The notes beneath the pieces were generated by a model, which did no database searches, had not been told where the DNA came from, and was given only the letters and a program-made list of their open reading frames with translations. Below are positions 49,480 to 59,114 of a DNA stretch of 64,000 bases, in pieces. A program made the translations under genes and the position numbers. The stretch lies in contig NZ_JABVCQ010000003.1 in the NCBI RefSeq assembly GCF_014145225.1, positions 62,001 through 126,000 on the forward strand, in the 5' to 3' direction. Numbering within the stretch: the stretch's first letter is position 1; every line of letters starts with the position of its first letter. Origin of the DNA: Thiospirillum jenense (GTDB lineage: Bacteria; Pseudomonadota; Gammaproteobacteria; Chromatiales; Chromatiaceae).

Positions 49480-52428
49480 TTAATTTAATCGCTGTTGTGC
49501 AATTGCCACCCAATGTAATGCGGCATCTGGGAAAATCCCAGCGAATAAAATCAGTGTTGCCAAACCTAATAATGGTGCTAATAAACTATGTGGTAGTTCA
49601 CGCACTACAAGCGGTGGTGTTTCTATAGGTGCTTGCCATAAACGTATGATGATACGATACAAAACTAGGCCAGTGGCAAGACTGCCAAGAATTGCAATCA
49701 ATCCTGAAATAATCCAACCATTTGTAAATAATGCTTGATAGATAAACCATTTAGAAATAAAACCGACTGTCGATGGTAAACCAATTAAACTGGCAGCGCT
49801 GATTAAAATAACCGCTGCTGTAAATGGCATTTGTTTTGCCAATCCACCGAATTGTTGCCATGATGTCGCGCCACTTTGCCGTGTAATAGCCATCACAGCC
49901 AACCATAACAAACTTAACGCTAACGCATCGGCAAATAAATGCAATAAACTGCCCGTATTACCCACTCGACTATTTGTCAATAAACCTAATAATAGATAGC
50001 CTGCCTGCGCAATACCTAACCACGCACAAGCTGCCCAAACGTCGCGCTGTCTAAATGCAACTAGGGTAGCAATGCCAATTGTCAGTGTAGCGCTACTGAC
50101 CAATAGATTGTGCAGATTTAACCAAGTAAATAACCAGCTAATAGAGAGCAATTTTTCATAACTAAATGGAACAAGAATTGCGATAACAATACCAAATAAA
50201 CCGAGGCGGGCGGTCACAGTGGTTAAAACGATAACAGTAGGTGCATCGGTATAGCGATGGACGGGTATTTGCCAATGCGCCCAGGGGATTAAACCCATGC
50301 GTAATGTAAAAGCACTTCCGAATAAAATGACTAATGATGTTATTTGTACAGCAGTCAAGTTTGTCAATGCTGTATAGTGAGAAGGTAAATCTAAACTGCC
50401 CGTCGTTGCCAACCAAAAAGCAATTGCGACTAACAATATTAATGAACTCGTTAGCATTGGGAATAATTGACGTATGGACCATAACCAGGTGATATTTTTA
50501 GAATTGAAAGTCATAAACCATGCTGACCAACTGACCAATTCCCAACTCAGGAAAAAGGTCAACCAATTATGGCTGCCGATTAAAAACAATATGGCTGTGA
50601 CGTGAACCGCCAACGCCACCACAATACCATGAATGGTTTGTGAGGTTTTACTGTTTTGCCAATATGAATCGGCCGCTAATATCCAAGCACAAATAAACCC
50701 TGTACCAATAATTAATAACGCAAATAACCAAGCGAGGCCATCATAGCGCCATGTAAAAAATGATTCGTTGATCGGCAACGGGATAGGTAAATTGACGGTC
50801 CAAATTGCTTCAATAGTTTCTCTTGATAATATGCCTGTTTGAGTTAAAAACCAAAATTGCATTGCGTACCCAAACACTAATACTTTGAGCGACCAGCGCC
50901 AACGTCCAACAAAAATAGCCAACCCGATTGTCAAACATCCAGTGATTAATAACGCATTCAGTGGATTAAATGATTGCCAGCGACTTATTGTTAATAATTC
51001 GATAAGATAATCCCATGTATTAATATTTATTAAATGACCATTAATACTGATTAGATACCAAAGCATTCCAATTGGTAATAAAACGAACAGCGTGGCAATT
51101 ACACTGGCAAAGCTGATGTCTAACCAGTGTGAAAATTGGGTTGCCTGCCATAATTGAATTAAATCATTTTTGTTGGCGTGATGTGTATATGTCAGTTTGT
51201 TTTTATTTTTTGTTAAATAGGCGTGCTTTCTTGATTTAAATAAACTACACACATAGTATATCCAAACAAACGCTATTCCGAGAATGGCGATTAAAATCGT
51301 TATTAACATTGTTAATTGAACCCCATTTGCTTGGTGTGCAATACTAAACACCAACCAGAGTTGTAACCAAAAACCTGGCAACGGTGGGATACCAAGCAGT
51401 GATAACAACAATAAAATAAAAACGGCGGTTGCAAGCGGTGTATGATACTTAATTTGAGTACGATAGCCTGTAGTATTTTGCCAATGAAAGGTAAGCCCAA
51501 ATAATGTGATGATGATTAAGGCTTGATGTGATGCCCAAAAAAGTGCCAATCCATTTGTGTTGGCGATTGCTATTATCAATGCGAACAAACCCAACTGAAT
51601 AAGGCTTGTTACAATTAATAGCTGCAAGATGTTTTGATAAGTTCGTGTCAATAAAAACCCTGTTGTTAATAACGGAATGCCTAATAAAGTCAACAGCGGC
51701 ATGACACCATCATCTAACCACTGTGCAAGCGCAATGAGTAAAACAATTGGTAATAATACGCCAAGAAAAATGCTGATACGCGCCGCAGTAAGTGTGCCAA
51801 TTGCTGCCAATCGCCATGCGTGTTGCGATAAGATCGCTATTTTTATTCCAATGCCTAATATTACGAAGTTAGCCCCGCTTGCTAACGATATTGTTAATAG
51901 ATCTGGTTGCCCGATGACGAGTAGCAAACCAATTAACATGAGCAGAGAACTAATTAGCAACACCCAACTCTGTAATTGAGTGATAATAACTTTTTTGGAT
52001 TGAGCTGTTAATAAAGTTACTAGTAACATAATGGCGCAAAGTACCACCAACTCTGTGCCAAAATAAAGCCAGAAAGCGGTATGGATTTGTAATAGAAGTG
52101 CCATCACGGTTGCTAATAACAGCAGCCAGATTGCATGGCGCTGCGGTTGAAAAACATCTTCGCCGCGCCGCCACAATAATGCTGTCATTAATAATACAGC
52201 GTTGCTACTAATAAATGGTAACAAGTGGCTATTGATTTGATACCAATTAATAAATACGTTAATTATGACACTTGTTAACAGTACCAGAGGAATTAATTGT
52301 AATAGCCACAGTTGCAAGTAACGCCGGAATAATTGTAAACATACAGCAAGAATAAGCGGCACAATCGCTGTACAGCTGAATGATAATAGTTCAGCTTGTG
52401 ACCAAAATGACAAAATAGAAATCGTCAT
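49480..52428 (-). CDS. Fused double antiporter-like (NuoL/M/N-type) membrane protein
   Basis: 982 residues with about 26-28 hydrophobic segments. Two antiporter-like halves are joined near residue 480 by a polar stretch (TKNKNKLTYTHHANKND, about 413-429, and a following helix). The second half keeps FLSWELVSW (TM5 glutamate), WAHWQIPVHRYTDAPTVIVL and STVGFISKWFIYQAL, as in proton-pumping complex-I subunits. The first half is more degenerate (YFGTELVVL). No nuo, mrp, mnh or dab gene is adjacent. It may form an ion-translocating module with partners elsewhere. Function not assigned. Confidence 0.75.
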   Translation of the reverse strand: MTISILSFWSQAELLSFSCTAIVPLILAVCLQLFRRYLQLWLLQLIPLVLLTSVIINVFINWYQINSHLLPFISSNAVLLMTALLWRRGEDVFQPQRHAIWLLLLATVMALLLQIHTAFWLYFGTELVVLCAIMLLVTLLTAQSKKVIITQLQSWVLLISSLLMLIGLLLVIGQPDLLTISLASGANFVILGIGIKIAILSQHAWRLAAIGTLTAARISIFLGVLLPIVLLIALAQWLDDGVMPLLTLLGIPLLTTGFLLTRTYQNILQLLIVTSLIQLGLFALIIAIANTNGLALFWASHQALIIITLFGLTFHWQNTTGYRTQIKYHTPLATAVFILLLLSLLGIPPLPGFWLQLWLVFSIAHQANGVQLTMLITILIAILGIAFVWIYYVCSLFKSRKHAYLTKNKNKLTYTHHANKNDLIQLWQATQFSHWLDISFASVIATLFVLLPIGMLWYLISINGHLININTWDYLIELLTISRWQSFNPLNALLITGCLTIGLAIFVGRWRWSLKVLVFGYAMQFWFLTQTGILSRETIEAIWTVNLPIPLPINESFFTWRYDGLAWLFALLIIGTGFICAWILAADSYWQNSKTSQTIHGIVVALAVHVTAILFLIGSHNWLTFFLSWELVSWSAWFMTFNSKNITWLWSIRQLFPMLTSSLILLVAIAFWLATTGSLDLPSHYTALTNLTAVQITSLVILFGSAFTLRMGLIPWAHWQIPVHRYTDAPTVIVLTTVTARLGLFGIVIAILVPFSYEKLLSISWLFTWLNLHNLLVSSATLTIGIATLVAFRQRDVWAACAWLGIAQAGYLLLGLLTNSRVGNTGSLLHLFADALALSLLWLAVMAITRQSGATSWQQFGGLAKQMPFTAAVILISAASLIGLPSTVGFISKWFIYQALFTNGWIISGLIAILGSLATGLVLYRIIIRLWQAPIETPPLVVRELPHSLLAPLLGLATLILFAGIFPDAALHWVAIAQQRLN

Positions 52429-52806
52429 AGATTTAGCCAGCCATGTGAAAGTTAAGTTACTAAAGCAGAAACGTATTATTCAACTTAATACATCACATCA
52501 ATGCGATGTTAATTAACCTGTTTGCATTTTTAATGTATATTGTGAAGCGTATCATTCAACATTACACAATATGACTGCTTGAGTTTGGGGATCAATGGGC
52601 GTATTGTTAACATTGTTTTACAATGGCTCGCAACCATCACTGCGCTACCCGTAACCAGACTGTCTAGCCATGACGGTGCTTAGATAGAGGGGGTCTCTGT
52701 CATAGTCGGGAAAGTCATGTCTATCTAATGTATCAGGCAACGCCCATACGCGATAGAAATCAATTAAAGCGTGTCACATCACGCATGTTTTAATTAGCTG
52801 TTCATT
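52429..52806 (+). other. Intergenic region and possible leader of metA
   Basis: 378 bases between the divergent antiporter-like gene and metA, without an ORF. It contains a small CATTGT/ACAATG stem near 52611 and the inverted repeat at 52680-52728. A MetJ-type operator or a known SAM riboswitch could not be identified with confidence. Confidence 0.4.
52680..52728 (+). promoter_or_regulatory. Inverted repeat in the metA leader
   Basis: TTAGATAGA (52680-52688) and TCTATCTAA (52720-52728) are a perfect 9-bp inverted repeat enclosing a 31-base loop with internal GTCAT/GTCAT repeats, about 80 bases before the metA ATG. Possibly an RNA regulatory element or an operator; not a known class to me. 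Confidence 0.4.
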
Positions 52807-53880
52807 ATGCCACTGGTTGCACATAACGCCCTTCCAACTTTTGAACGCCTCCGTCGAGATGGTCAGAATATCTTAGAGTCTGACCGTGCATTACAACAGG
52901 ATATTCGGGAATTGCATATTGGCTTATTAAATATGATGCCGGATACCGCATTAACAGCAACCGAGCGGCAATTTTTCCGTTTAATTGGTCAAAGCAACCA
53001 AATTGCCCAGTTTTATGTGCATCCATTTTCATTAGATGGACTACAACGTTCGCCAGAAACTATGGCGTATATTAAGCGTTATTATGAGTCATTTAATGAA
53101 ATTAAAACACAAGGACTAGATGCACTTATTATTACTGGAGCGAATGTTGCCGGGGCAGACTTATCTCAAGAACCATTTTGGCAACCATTAAAAGAAGTGG
53201 TAGATTGGGCAACAACACAAGTTACTTCTACCGTGTGTTCTTGTTTAGCAACGCACGCCGTCATGCAGTTCCGTTATAATCAACAGCGCCGTCCACTAGG
53301 ATTCAAACGCTGGGGTGTCTATCCGCATCGAGTCGTGGCACGTTATCATCCGTTGGTCAGCAATGTGAATACGTTATTTGATGTTCCGCATTCAAGATTT
53401 AATGAAATTACGCGGGCGCAATTTGAAGCAGTAGGATGCCATGTATTAGCAGAAAGCGCAATGGCCGGGGTACATCTTGCCGTCAGTGACGATGGATTAA
53501 GATTAATCATGCTACAAGGGCATCCCGAATACGACACCATCTCTTTATTAAAAGAATATAAACGTGAAATTCGCCGCTTTATTAGCAGTGACCGTGATAA
53601 TTATCCCCCATTTCCTGACCATATTTTTAGCGTCAAAATTAAAGCGATTTTAACCGAATATCGTGAGCGCGTTGAATACTGTTTAATACATAGACAAACG
53701 CCGCCAGAGTTTCCAGAAGCGCGCATTGCAGCCGGATTGGATAATACTTGGCAAGATACTGCTGAAGGTGTCATGGATAATTGGATGGGTTTAATTTATC
53801 GCGTGACGCACAGTGATCGCCGTATTCCATTTATGGATGGCGTGGATCCGCTTAATCCGTTAGGCTTGTCATTTAAATAG
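52807..53880 (+). CDS. metA: Homoserine O-acyltransferase (MetA family)
   Basis: 357 residues. The catalytic cysteine is C146 in VCSCLATHA; the histidine and glutamate lie in QGHPEYD. It activates homoserine for methionine synthesis. At the position that sets acyl-CoA choice in MetA (Gly for succinyl, Glu for acetyl) the sequence TGANVA has Ala, so succinyl versus acetyl cannot be decided. A C-terminal extension of about 50 residues beyond E. coli MetA is present. Confidence 0.92.
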   Translation: MPLVAHNALPTFERLRRDGQNILESDRALQQDIRELHIGLLNMMPDTALTATERQFFRLIGQSNQIAQFYVHPFSLDGLQRSPETMAYIKRYYESFNEIKTQGLDALIITGANVAGADLSQEPFWQPLKEVVDWATTQVTSTVCSCLATHAVMQFRYNQQRRPLGFKRWGVYPHRVVARYHPLVSNVNTLFDVPHSRFNEITRAQFEAVGCHVLAESAMAGVHLAVSDDGLRLIMLQGHPEYDTISLLKEYKREIRRFISSDRDNYPPFPDHIFSVKIKAILTEYRERVEYCLIHRQTPPEFPEARIAAGLDNTWQDTAEGVMDNWMGLIYRVTHSDRRIPFMDGVDPLNPLGLSFK

Positions 53881-53936
53881 TTTAGGTCATGTCAATATTT
53901 CTTGATTTTCATTCACTCATTAATTAAAGGTTTGCC

Positions 53937-56834
53937 ATGCTTGATCCCGCCGCCCGTTCTGATCGTGATATTGGCCGCAGTGAAATAAAAGAAACGACTT
54001 GCTATATGTGCGCGTGTCGCTGTGGAATTCGTGTTCATTTACGCGATGGCGAAGTGCGGTATATTGAAGGCAACCCAAATCATCCATTAAATGCCGGTGT
54101 AATCTGTGCAAAAGGTTCATCCGGTATTATGAAGCAAATATCGCCTGCGCGATTAACACAGCCATTAAAACGTAAGGCTAATGCGCTACGCGGTGAATCC
54201 GAATTTGAGGTGATTTCTTGGGATGAAGCCTTCGCATTATTGCAAGAACGGTTAACGAAAATTCGCGCCACTGATCCAAAACAATTTGCATTGTTCACCG
54301 GACGCGATCAAATGCAAGCGCTCACGGGTTTATTTGCTAAACAATTCGGTACGCCGAATTATGCTGCGCACGGTGGTTTTTGTTCGGTCAATATGGCAGC
54401 GGGCTTAATTTATACGATTGGCGGCTCGTTTTGGGAATTTGGTGGGCCAGATTTAGAGCGCGCTAAATTGTTTGTGATGATTGGCACGGCTGAGGATCAC
54501 CATTCCAATCCATTAAAAATTGCGTTGTCTAAATTCAAACGGCACGGCGGGCGGTTTATTTCCATCAATCCTATTCGCACGGGTTATTCAGCCATTGCGG
54601 ACGAATGGGTACCAATTAAACCCGGCACCGATGGCGCTTTGTTATTGGCGTTAATTCACGAAATCATTCGACTGGGGTTGTTTGACCGTGAGTTTTTAGT
54701 GCAGTACACCAATGCGGCCGAATTGGTCAATGATGATGCAAGTAGTGATGATTACGGATTGTTTTGTCGTGATCTTGATGCAACCGTGACGGAGGGTTGT
54801 AGTGATCCCGAAAATAAACTGTGGTGGGATCGTGATCGCGGGCCGATATTAACGCGCAGTCGTGATGCCAATCCGCGTTTAATGGGTAATTATACATTAC
54901 CGAATGGCACGGCCGTCAAACCGTCGTTTCAATTATTAAAAGAGCGGGTTGAACCCTATACACCGGAATGGGCGGAAGGCATTACTGGTATTCCAGTTGA
55001 GACTATTCGACGATTAGCGCAAGAAATGGGCGTTACGGCGCGGGATCAAAAAATCGAATTACCTATCACTTGGACGGATTGCTGGGATAATGAACATCAA
55101 TCGGTGACGGGTAATCCCGTTGCTTTTCATGCCATGCGCGGATTAGCAGCGCATTCTAATGGCTTTCATACCATTCGGGCGCTCGGGATTTTAATGACAT
55201 TATTAGGCACGATTGATCGGCCGGGGGGCTTTCGCCATCGCGCTCCATTCCCGCGCCCTATTCCGCCGTGTCCAAAACCGCCGCATCATCCTGATGCCGT
55301 ACAACCGAATACGCCATTAGATGGTTTACCATTAGGTTGGCCGGCGCGCCCCGAAGATTTATTTGTTGATGATAATGGCGAACCGGTGCGAATTGATAAG
55401 GCATTTTCATGGGACTATCCATTGTCAGTGCATGGGTTAATGCACAACGTCATTACCAATGCGTGGCGCGGCGATCCGTATCGCATTGATACGCTATTTT
55501 TATTTATGGCAAATATGGCGTGGAATTCATCAATGAATACGGTTGGCACCCGCCAAATGCTGACCGATAAAGATGAGAATGGCGATTATAAAATTCCGTT
55601 TTTAGTCGTGTGCGATGCCTTTTCATCGGAGACGGTGGCCTTTGCCGATTTGGTATTGCCTGACACGACTTATTTAGAACGGCATGACGTGTTTTCTATG
55701 CTTGATCGCCCCATTTCTGAATTCGATGGGCCAGTGGATTCGGTGCGTATTCCCGTTTTACCGCCCAAAGGTGAATGCCGTCCATTCCAGGAGGTGTTAA
55801 TTGAATTGGGTGGGCGATTAGGATTGCCAGCTTTTGTTAAAGCAGACGGGACGCCGAAATATCGCAATTATCCCGATTTTATTGTCAATTATGAAACGTC
55901 ACCCGGGTCGGGCATTGGTTTTCTTGCCGGCTGGCGCGGTGAGTTTGGTGAGAAGTTCTTAAAAGGCGAACCCAATCCGCGACAATGGGAATTATATGCG
56001 GCAAATAATTGCGTGTATCATCACGAATTGCCGCGCAGTTATCAATACATGCGCAATTGGAATAAAGGCTATTTGCATTGGGCGCGGGCGCATGGGTTAA
56101 CCCGCTGGGCAGAGCCAATTACATTACATATTTATTCAGAAGTTTTGCAACGGTTTCGTTCCGCTGCATTAGGGAAACGTGCCGGACGGCAACCGCCAGA
56201 TCGCTTGCGTCAACGCATTGCTACCTATTTTGATCCATTGCCGTTTTATTATGAACCATTGGAGACAAGTTTAATTGATAAACGCCGGTATCCATTAGCC
56301 GCTTTAACGCAACGCCCAATGGCGATGTATCATAGTTGGGATAGTCAAAATGCGTGGTTGCGACAGATTCATAGCCATAATTATTTGTTTGTGAATCCGC
56401 GTTTTGCCGTAACGCATGGGATTGATGATGGCGATTGGATTTGGGTGGAATCGCATTTAGGGCGGGTGCGGTGTCAATGTCGCTTTTCTGAAGCCGTGGA
56501 GCCGGGAACGGTGTGGACGTGGAATGCAATTGGTAAAGCGGCGGGGGCATGGGGTTTAACACCGCAAGCGGATGAATCACAGCAGGGCTTTTTATTAAAT
56601 CATCTCATTGGTGAAGAATTACCCGGCGGGGATGATGAAACGCGGTTTTCTAATTCAGATCCGGTGACTGGACAGGCGGCGTGGTTTGATTTGCGGGTGC
56701 GGATTTATAAAGCTGATGCAACAGAACCGCAGGTCACGTTCCCGCAATTTACGCCAATGAAACCATTGCCTGGTCAAGAACCGCGACGGGGAAAATGGCA
56801 AGCCTACGTTGCTGGTTTATTCCGGCGTTCATAA
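53937..56834 (+). CDS. soeA: Molybdopterin oxidoreductase, SoeA-like sulfite dehydrogenase subunit
   Basis: 965 residues. The N-terminal [4Fe-4S] motif is C22-x2-C25-x3-C29 with C57, followed by Mo-bisMGD domains and the C-terminal dinucleotide-binding domain. No Tat signal is visible, so it should be cytoplasmic, as SoeA is. Length and overall sequence resemble SoeA of phototrophic sulfur bacteria, which oxidises sulfite to sulfate. The iron-sulfur subunit soeB and the membrane subunit soeC do not follow; the next gene is on the opposite strand. Substrate is therefore inferred. Confidence 0.82.
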   Translation: MLDPAARSDRDIGRSEIKETTCYMCACRCGIRVHLRDGEVRYIEGNPNHPLNAGVICAKGSSGIMKQISPARLTQPLKRKANALRGESEFEVISWDEAFALLQERLTKIRATDPKQFALFTGRDQMQALTGLFAKQFGTPNYAAHGGFCSVNMAAGLIYTIGGSFWEFGGPDLERAKLFVMIGTAEDHHSNPLKIALSKFKRHGGRFISINPIRTGYSAIADEWVPIKPGTDGALLLALIHEIIRLGLFDREFLVQYTNAAELVNDDASSDDYGLFCRDLDATVTEGCSDPENKLWWDRDRGPILTRSRDANPRLMGNYTLPNGTAVKPSFQLLKERVEPYTPEWAEGITGIPVETIRRLAQEMGVTARDQKIELPITWTDCWDNEHQSVTGNPVAFHAMRGLAAHSNGFHTIRALGILMTLLGTIDRPGGFRHRAPFPRPIPPCPKPPHHPDAVQPNTPLDGLPLGWPARPEDLFVDDNGEPVRIDKAFSWDYPLSVHGLMHNVITNAWRGDPYRIDTLFLFMANMAWNSSMNTVGTRQMLTDKDENGDYKIPFLVVCDAFSSETVAFADLVLPDTTYLERHDVFSMLDRPISEFDGPVDSVRIPVLPPKGECRPFQEVLIELGGRLGLPAFVKADGTPKYRNYPDFIVNYETSPGSGIGFLAGWRGEFGEKFLKGEPNPRQWELYAANNCVYHHELPRSYQYMRNWNKGYLHWARAHGLTRWAEPITLHIYSEVLQRFRSAALGKRAGRQPPDRLRQRIATYFDPLPFYYEPLETSLIDKRRYPLAALTQRPMAMYHSWDSQNAWLRQIHSHNYLFVNPRFAVTHGIDDGDWIWVESHLGRVRCQCRFSEAVEPGTVWTWNAIGKAAGAWGLTPQADESQQGFLLNHLIGEELPGGDDETRFSNSDPVTGQAAWFDLRVRIYKADATEPQVTFPQFTPMKPLPGQEPRRGKWQAYVAGLFRRS

Positions 56835-56894
56835 TTGGTTGACTGTCGTTTAATTGTTCCTGCGTGGTGGCGCAGGAATGATTTTTTCAACGCG

Positions 56895-58145
56895 CTATTC
56901 ACACTTTTTCATTACTACAATGTATTCGTTATTCATGGTCGAATCCGTGCGGCCGACGATATTGGTTGGGCTATTTTTTGACGGCATTCGTTTATTCGGA
57001 ATATTGCGGATCACCGTTTCAATATGCACAAATCCCTGCCGCTCGAATAAACAACGAGTCACTTCATCGGTCGGCAAAGTGATGCCCTTCACTTTACGAT
57101 TACCCACAACGTAACACACATGCCCGCCCGGTTTAACTGTTTTAGCAACGTTTTCAATGGATTGCTGATACTCCCAATAAAAGGCGCTGACCTCGTTGGC
57201 GCGTTTATCATCAATTGCGGCAATTTGTTCCATTGCAGAATTAAATTCATCTAATTCACATAAACTACCGGCAGCGGTGCGTTTTATTTGCCCGCCCATC
57301 AATTGATTATCAATGTGAGCGGCGCCATCAATACCCAGCCATTCATTCGCTAATCGGGAAAATTGACCATAGGCGACGGTGGTGCGACTGTCGCCGTAGG
57401 GTGGCGAGGTGACAATCAAATCAACACTGCCATTTTCAATCTGTTCTATGTGTTCAACGGTATTAAATGCACAGACTCGGCTGGTCGCGGTGCAGTGCAT
57501 GTCCAGCAACGCTTTTAATCCCCGTTTATTGCGGGCTAATTTGCCCTGAATTAAACCGAACACGTCGGGATTAAACCGCTGCATTTGCTGGGGCGTCATT
57601 CTAAACAGTTTGAATTCACCATTGCGCGTCCAACTGCTTTCGCGCACTGTTTCACTAAACGCCACCTTGAAAAAATTGGCAATGGATTCATCGGTAATGC
57701 CGTTAATAAAAGTATTCACCACCGCCAGTTGTGTTTGAACGGGTGGCGAAAACCAGTAATCTATGTTTTTAATGTTCGGAGTGACAACGCTGATTTTGTG
57801 AATATCAAACAGAATAGAAAACAGGTAATCACTAAAGTCTTTTAAATATAAATCCAACACCTGTAGATTGAGTGGTGTCGTTTTTGCCTGTGCAATGAGG
57901 CGCGCCAGTGGATTTAAATCCGTGCCAATGGCGTGAATATTTTTGCGATTAGCCTCGACTAATGAGGTGCCGGTGCCGCAATAGGGATCGAATAATAACT
58001 TGGCATGTTGGCCGTGTTGTGCAATTAAACGCTCGGCAACTTGCGGGATCATCATGGCTGGGTACGCATGAAAACAATGCGTGGATTCTTTGGTATTAAC
58101 GCCAATGAAATCCCAGGTGGAGTCAGAATAGGATTTGTTGGCCAT
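56895..58145 (-). CDS. Solitary DNA methyltransferase (N4-cytosine/N6-adenine type)
   Basis: 416 residues. The SAM motif DPYCGTGTSLVEA lies at about 53-65 and the catalytic TSPPY at about 246-250. This order (motif I before IV) and SPPY suggest an N4-cytosine or N6-adenine amino-methyltransferase with a target-recognition region between them (about 90-240). No restriction enzyme gene is adjacent. It is convergent with soeA, 60 bases apart. Recognition site unknown. Confidence 0.85.
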   Translation of the reverse strand: MANKSYSDSTWDFIGVNTKESTHCFHAYPAMMIPQVAERLIAQHGQHAKLLFDPYCGTGTSLVEANRKNIHAIGTDLNPLARLIAQAKTTPLNLQVLDLYLKDFSDYLFSILFDIHKISVVTPNIKNIDYWFSPPVQTQLAVVNTFINGITDESIANFFKVAFSETVRESSWTRNGEFKLFRMTPQQMQRFNPDVFGLIQGKLARNKRGLKALLDMHCTATSRVCAFNTVEHIEQIENGSVDLIVTSPPYGDSRTTVAYGQFSRLANEWLGIDGAAHIDNQLMGGQIKRTAAGSLCELDEFNSAMEQIAAIDDKRANEVSAFYWEYQQSIENVAKTVKPGGHVCYVVGNRKVKGITLPTDEVTRCLFERQGFVHIETVIRNIPNKRMPSKNSPTNIVGRTDSTMNNEYIVVMKKCE

Positions 58146-58227
58146 TCACCAGCACATTTGCGGATGGTTTAATAAGATGCGGAATGGATTGAGAATAAAT
58201 CGAGCGCGGGGAGTGTGGTTCTTAATT

Positions 58228-58248
58228 CCCTCTCCCAGCGGGAGAGGG
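58228..58248. repeat. REP-like palindrome
   Basis: CCCTCTCCC-AGC-GGGAGAGGG is a perfect 9-bp stem with a 3-base loop, about 100 bases after the stop of the NifX-like gene. Similar dispersed palindromes are common in proteobacteria. It may end or stabilise that transcript; the T-tract is weak. Confidence 0.6.
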
Positions 58249-58347
58249 AGAAATCTATCCTAATCTAGTTTTGATCGTTCCACGCTGGCGCATTAAGAAC
58301 AATCAAATAAGCACTTAATAGCCAGAGGAATAAACAACAGGGCGGGA

Positions 58348-58917
58348 TTAATGCTGGTGACGCCCATTGCCATGCTGGTGGCGACCATGCCCGCAGCCGC
58401 AACCGCCCTGCTCCGCGGGCGTGGCGTGGCGTTCATCGCACTCTTCTTGCGAACGCTCCTCGTGACCGCCGCAACACTCGTGGTCAGCGCCCACCGCGAC
58501 CGCCAAACGTGGATCCGCCGCCGTGTCAGGGTCGGCATCGTCATCATCGTCGTGATCGTGGTCATGTTCATGCTCGTGATCATGCGGCGCCGCCGGCGGA
58601 AGTGGGCGCTGCGCTACCAATGCTGCCAGCGCGGTCTCAATTTCGGTTTCGCTGGTGGCAATCACCTGAATACCCGCCCGCCCCATGCGCTGCATAAAGC
58701 CCGCGCCCGCCCCGCCAGTCAAGATGGCGTCGAGCTTGAGTTGATAGAGCGGATGATCGGCTTCGTGATAATCGTGCAATGACATTTTCTTTGGTAAATC
58801 AAGCCGTTCGACCTCTTGTGCGCCGTCAGCGGCAACTTCATACACAATAAAACGACGGCTTTTGCCCGCGTGACCAGTGATGGTGCGGAAGTTTTGGCTG
58901 GAAACTGCAATACGCAT
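58348..58917 (-). CDS. NifX/NafY-like cofactor-binding protein with metal-rich tail
   Basis: 189 residues. Residues 1-103 match the dinitrogenase iron-molybdenum cofactor-binding fold (MRIAVSSQNFRTITGHAGK, then LTGGAGAGFMQRM, GIQVIAT). From 110 the tail is rich in His and Asp (HDHEHEHDHDHDDDDD at about 112-127), then HECCGGHEE, and it ends GGCGCGHGRHQHGNGRHQH. The tail should bind metal ions such as Ni, Zn or Fe. It may serve cofactor transfer or metal storage. The gene is GC-rich. Confidence 0.85.
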   Translation of the reverse strand: MRIAVSSQNFRTITGHAGKSRRFIVYEVAADGAQEVERLDLPKKMSLHDYHEADHPLYQLKLDAILTGGAGAGFMQRMGRAGIQVIATSETEIETALAALVAQRPLPPAAPHDHEHEHDHDHDDDDDADPDTAADPRLAVAVGADHECCGGHEERSQEECDERHATPAEQGGCGCGHGRHQHGNGRHQH

Positions 58918-59059
58918 AGTGGAATGATCCTGTGATTTTTTAATTGCGGCGTGAATGAAAACAACACGGCGTGTTGTTGGTTATACACTATTTGGTGACT
59001 AATGGTGAATTATCAAGTGCCAACAGTGCTGTGGTTGAAAGTATTGATTGGTCACAAAA

Positions 59060-59092
59060 GATCGCGTTCCCACGCGGCCGCTGGGAACGATC
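59060..59092. repeat. Imperfect palindrome after the SLAC1-like gene
   Basis: GATCGCGTTCCCA and TGGGAACGATC pair with a two-base bulge around a CGCGGCCGC loop, 22 bases beyond the stop of the minus-strand gene. A related TCGTTCCACGC fragment lies near 58276. Probably a dispersed repeat that may act as a transcript end. Confidence 0.5.
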
Positions 59093-59114
59093 AATGTTTG
59101 AGGGCGGCGGTTTA

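Noticed and set aside
52429-52806. SAM riboswitch or MetJ box before metA
   Set aside because: No match to the known SAM riboswitch cores was seen, and the AGACTGTCT stretch near 52658 is only a weak, single resemblance to a met box.
58146-58347. Restriction endonuclease gene beside the DNA methyltransferase
   Set aside because: The spacer has only a REP-like palindrome, and the neighbours on both sides are unrelated genes, so the methyltransferase is treated as solitary.
58351-58782. Long plus-strand ORF (143 codons) antisense to the NifX-like gene
   Set aside because: It is a shadow of the GC-rich His/Asp tail codons; composition is repetitive Val/Arg, and the minus-strand protein has a clear family match.
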